DNA of 64,000 nucleotides from Hornefia butyriciproducens (GTDB lineage: Bacteria; Bacillota; Clostridia; Peptostreptococcales; Anaerovoracaceae). The stretch covers positions 1 to 64,000 of the forward strand of contig NZ_VUMZ01000002.1 of NCBI RefSeq assembly GCF_009695915.1. The letters run 5' to 3'. The notes beneath the pieces were generated by a model that saw nothing but the letters and a program-made list of their open reading frames with translations, was not told the DNA's origin and made no database searches. The position numbers were made by a program, and so were the translations under genes. Position 1 is the stretch's first letter. Each line of letters starts with the position of its first letter. Below, one piece after another: positions 61,621 to 64,000 of the stretch.

Positions 61621-63003
61621 TCACATCATGTAGTGATGCCCCCGCAGCAGCAGCTGGAAGTAATACAATTGGCAAACCACGTGAAGCCCCAGCAGCACAA
61701 GTCCCAGAACGAAGTACAGCCGCCGCAGACCCGGACGCCGCTGCAGGAACTGCGGGTCCCTGCAGTTTTCCGCGAATTTCCAGATACTTAGCAGAAACAG
61801 CAGGTATGCGCCCGCCTTTTTTCCCCAGGCGAAATTACCGTGAGCGGCTCGCCGTCCCGTCTCGCTGAACGTGAAATGCTCTGCGATGCCGATGAGCAGC
61901 AGCAGCCATCCGGAGGCATAGCGGATATCCCGCAGGGCCGGAAGGTTGAAGAGGAGCACCAGCAGAGGGAACAGAAGACCGGCCAGAAGGCTCAGAGGAA
62001 CGGAGAAGTCCTGGTTGAAATAGGCCCGACCGAACTGGATGATCACACTGCCGTCTCCGCCGGAGGCGGCGGCCGATGCGGCAGCTCCGGCCGCTTCTGA
62101 AGCGCCCGCGCCGGCGGTTCCCGAAGCACCGCCGAACATGGCTTTGTTCAGGTAGAGAAAATAGACCATTCCCGGAAGGGCGGAGCACCCGAGAATCAGA
62201 ACGCTGCGAAACCGCCTCCCGACACTTCCGCATTCCCTCCTGCCGAAAATCAGATCCCGGAGCAGGATCGCCGCCATCAGCGGATAGAAAATCATGATGA
62301 AGCTGGGCTTGGCCCACGCCGAGGCCAGAAACGCTAGGCTCAGCAGCAGCCACTGCCCGGGGGAAATCTGCCGGAAATACCGCTCCCGGATGCGGAAAAA
62401 CAGCAGAAGTGCAAGCACCGCGAGCGGCATCATCATAATCTGCGTCGGACTCTGCCAGGCGTACTTGCTCAGTGTTTTCTCGTAGAAATACGGCATCAGC
62501 TGCGGAATGTAGACGGGACCGGAGAACAAAGCCGCGATAGAGGCTGCCTCCAGCAGCCGCCGGTCGGCAGAAGCGTCTGCACAGCATCCCGTCGCCGTAT
62601 CACCAACATCTGGGAACGGCGTACATGTTTCCCGGAATCCGGGGGCGCCAGTGCCTGAGAGTCTGCCCCCGTTTTCCGCGAACCTGCTGCAGAACAGATA
62701 GCGCAGCAGCAGGTAGTTTGCGACAATCGTCAGCGAGACTGCAAGCCCCAGAAGGACAGCGATTCCTAGTGTATTTCCGCACAGATCCATAAGGTGGGCG
62801 AACAGCCAGTTGACGGCGCGCGTCGGAGTGGGATTCCGCCGGGCGATTTTTACATACAAAGACACGTCGGACATATATCCGCCGCCGTACCGGATTGACT
62901 GGCGCCAAGCCAGAAAAGCCTCAGCCAGGAAAACCGCGGCACATATCATGACATACAGCAGATCCGGCCTGCTCTGATTCTTCACGTTCCAAACATTTTT
63001 CAT
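61621..63003 (-). CDS. Polytopic membrane protein, possible GT-C glycosyltransferase
   Basis: 460 residues with about ten membrane segments. The first large loop (~35-60) contains YMSDVSLYVKIARRNPTPTRA, with acidic residues as in GT-C enzymes, but no exact family motif can be confirmed. An Ala/Gly/Ser-rich segment (~290-310) and a Cys-containing loop (~120-150) are unusual. Start ATG at 63003. It is upstream of the CapK-like gene on the same strand. Confidence 0.65.
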   Translation of the reverse strand: MKNVWNVKNQSRPDLLYVMICAAVFLAEAFLAWRQSIRYGGGYMSDVSLYVKIARRNPTPTRAVNWLFAHLMDLCGNTLGIAVLLGLAVSLTIVANYLLLRYLFCSRFAENGGRLSGTGAPGFRETCTPFPDVGDTATGCCADASADRRLLEAASIAALFSGPVYIPQLMPYFYEKTLSKYAWQSPTQIMMMPLAVLALLLFFRIRERYFRQISPGQWLLLSLAFLASAWAKPSFIMIFYPLMAAILLRDLIFGRRECGSVGRRFRSVLILGCSALPGMVYFLYLNKAMFGGASGTAGAGASEAAGAAASAAASGGDGSVIIQFGRAYFNQDFSVPLSLLAGLLFPLLVLLFNLPALRDIRYASGWLLLLIGIAEHFTFSETGRRAAHGNFAWGKKAGAYLLFLLSIWKFAENCRDPQFLQRRPGLRRLYFVLGLVLLGLHVVCQLYYFQLLLRGHHYMM

Positions 63004-63380
63004 ACGCTTATTTTTACACAGAGTTCGGAAAATAGCAAGGAATATCAGCGAATACAGAAGTGAAAAGGACGCGTACCGTCAAATCAGCTGCCGTCATCGC
63101 CATACCGGATTGCGGCTTCACCTTTTACCGCATTAGCACTTTTTGTTCAGGCCCTCGCTGCGGACGTTTTCGCCGTGCTCCGCCGAGGCTTTTTTTTGCA
63201 GCGCCCCTCCCCGGCCGTTTTGCACCTCTCTGTGACCCTTGCGCTCTTCGCCCCGGCCGTTTTTTGTTGATATTGGCACCCTGATATGGTAAACTACATT
63301 ATATATACAAGTGAGTATAGGGAAGATGCATGTGTGATCTGGAAGTCGAACACATTAATGCAGTAAGGAGAGATAAAAGA
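63004..63380. other. Gene-free region before the secreted protein
   Basis: No credible gene. CCCCGGCCGTTTT occurs twice (about 63209 and 63251). A weak promoter TTGATA-17-TAAACT lies at 63267-63295. Confidence 0.45.
63267..63295 (+). promoter_or_regulatory. Weak promoter candidate for the secreted protein
   Basis: TTGATA, a 17-base spacer, TAAACT. Confidence 0.35.
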
Positions 63381-64000
63381 ATGCACAGAAAGAGACTGAA
63401 GAAGATTGTCTGCATGGTTCTGACGGTCGCGATGATCGGCACGACGTTCGTGGCAGTGCCTGCGTTTGCTGAGGATATTCAGGAAGGACAGAACACATCG
63501 GAAGCGCAGACAGAGAATAACAGCGCCGTGGCGGGAAGCGGATCTGCGGAGGCAGAGACGCCGGATAAAGCCTCGGTCAGCTCAGCTGAAACACAGAGCA
63601 GAGCTCCGCTGAAACTGAGCGCGAAGCCGGTAACATCGGACGCCGCTCAGAATATGCCGGGACAGTTTGCAGTGAAATTCACAGGCACCTGGATGGATCC
63701 CGCACAGCAGAAGAAGCTGACGGACGCCGGCTGGACTCTGACCTACGAACTGAAAGACCAGAACGATAAAGTCCTGACGAAGGTCGCAGACATTGCGGAC
63801 TTTGTTTATAAGATCCAGGGCAGCGAGACAAAGTATAAGCTTGTCTGCACGGCCGAGAAGCAGGGAGAGACCGCGCAGGTTTTCGAATCCGCCCTGCTCG
63901 GTGCATACAGATTTCTGTCTGCGCCGACCGGCGTCAGCGTGAAGTGTCCCAAGAGCGACAATAATGTTACGATTAAATGGAAGAAGGTAAGCGGCGCATC
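63381..64000 (+). CDS. Secreted protein with fibronectin-like domain (partial, runs off the end)
   Basis: The open frame continues past the window edge with at least 206 residues seen. It starts MHRKRLKKIVCMVLTVAMIG, a signal peptide with an Ala-X-Ala type end near residue 31 (VPAFA). A Glu/Ala/Ser-rich linker follows (~33-90), then beta-rich sequence (~90-180), and at the edge SAPTGVSVKCPKSDNNVTIK resembles the start of a fibronectin type III domain. The ATG follows GGAGAGATAAAAG. Probably a large surface protein. Confidence 0.8.
   Translation, partial: MHRKRLKKIVCMVLTVAMIGTTFVAVPAFAEDIQEGQNTSEAQTENNSAVAGSGSAEAETPDKASVSSAETQSRAPLKLSAKPVTSDAAQNMPGQFAVKFTGTWMDPAQQKKLTDAGWTLTYELKDQNDKVLTKVADIADFVYKIQGSETKYKLVCTAEKQGETAQVFESALLGAYRFLSAPTGVSVKCPKSDNNVTIKWKKVSGA

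Overview
The window looks like a chromosomal segment of an anaerobic, Gram-positive-type fermenter, most likely a member of the Clostridia (my guess is near Anaerovoracaceae/Eubacteriales; no rRNA or tRNA is present to confirm it). Reasons: Firmicute-style strong ribosome binding sites, the rpsF-ssb-rpsR operon, a four-subunit 2-oxoacid:ferredoxin oxidoreductase, a flavin-reductase/rubredoxin fusion, a hemerythrin/DUF438 sensor, a complete histidine-to-glutamate pathway, and an LtaS-like / CsbB-YfhO-like envelope gene set. Most of the window is GC-rich; 100-3740, 50464-51156 and 57800-59450 are visibly more AT-rich and look acquired.

Layout. 1-3743: an IS21-like insertion-sequence end truncates a small gene, followed by a B12-type radical SAM gene, a LysO-like exporter and a LytTR regulator with a probable direct-repeat operator. 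3755-6081: ridA, aroB, and a SanA/YdcF-like protein. 6324-6977: a hicAB toxin-antitoxin pair whose toxin gene is frameshifted. 7636-11340: hemerythrin/DUF438/PAS protein, Crp/Fnr regulator, enolase. 11479-16799: M20 amidohydrolase-plsC-thioredoxin (minus) diverging from YbjQ-PAP2-PucR-rubredoxin (plus). 17211-21319: a secreted protein, a sugar nucleotidyltransferase, and an autoregulated PadR-DUF2812 pair. 21356-22565: rpsF-ssb-rpsR. 22716-31280: DUF2148 protein, then hutH-hutU-hutI-fchA-ftcD and a GntR regulator. 31594-37901: a DUF4430 lipoprotein, a catalytically eroded amidohydrolase, a HAD phosphatase, EcsC, and korDABC. 38790-50422: envelope glycopolymer region. 51185-57484: a CUT1-type ABC transporter with two paralogous Asp-box lipoproteins. 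58150-64000: AAA/DUF4143 ATPase, a small protein, a CapK-like adenylating enzyme, a polytopic membrane protein and the start of a large secreted protein.

The two most interesting assemblies are (1) 38790-50422, where RfbA, RfbB, an RffA-type aminotransferase, an ATP-grasp ligase, a CsbB-like GT2, YfhO and an LtaS-like enzyme could together make a modified amino sugar, move it on a lipid carrier and attach it to a cell-surface polymer; and (2) 51185-57484, an ABC importer whose solute-binding protein is flanked by two lipoproteins carrying sialidase-type Asp-box motifs. Intergenic DNA is unusually rich in short tandem repeats, dispersed hairpin repeats and GC-rich degenerate spacers, several of which run into the 3' ends of genes.
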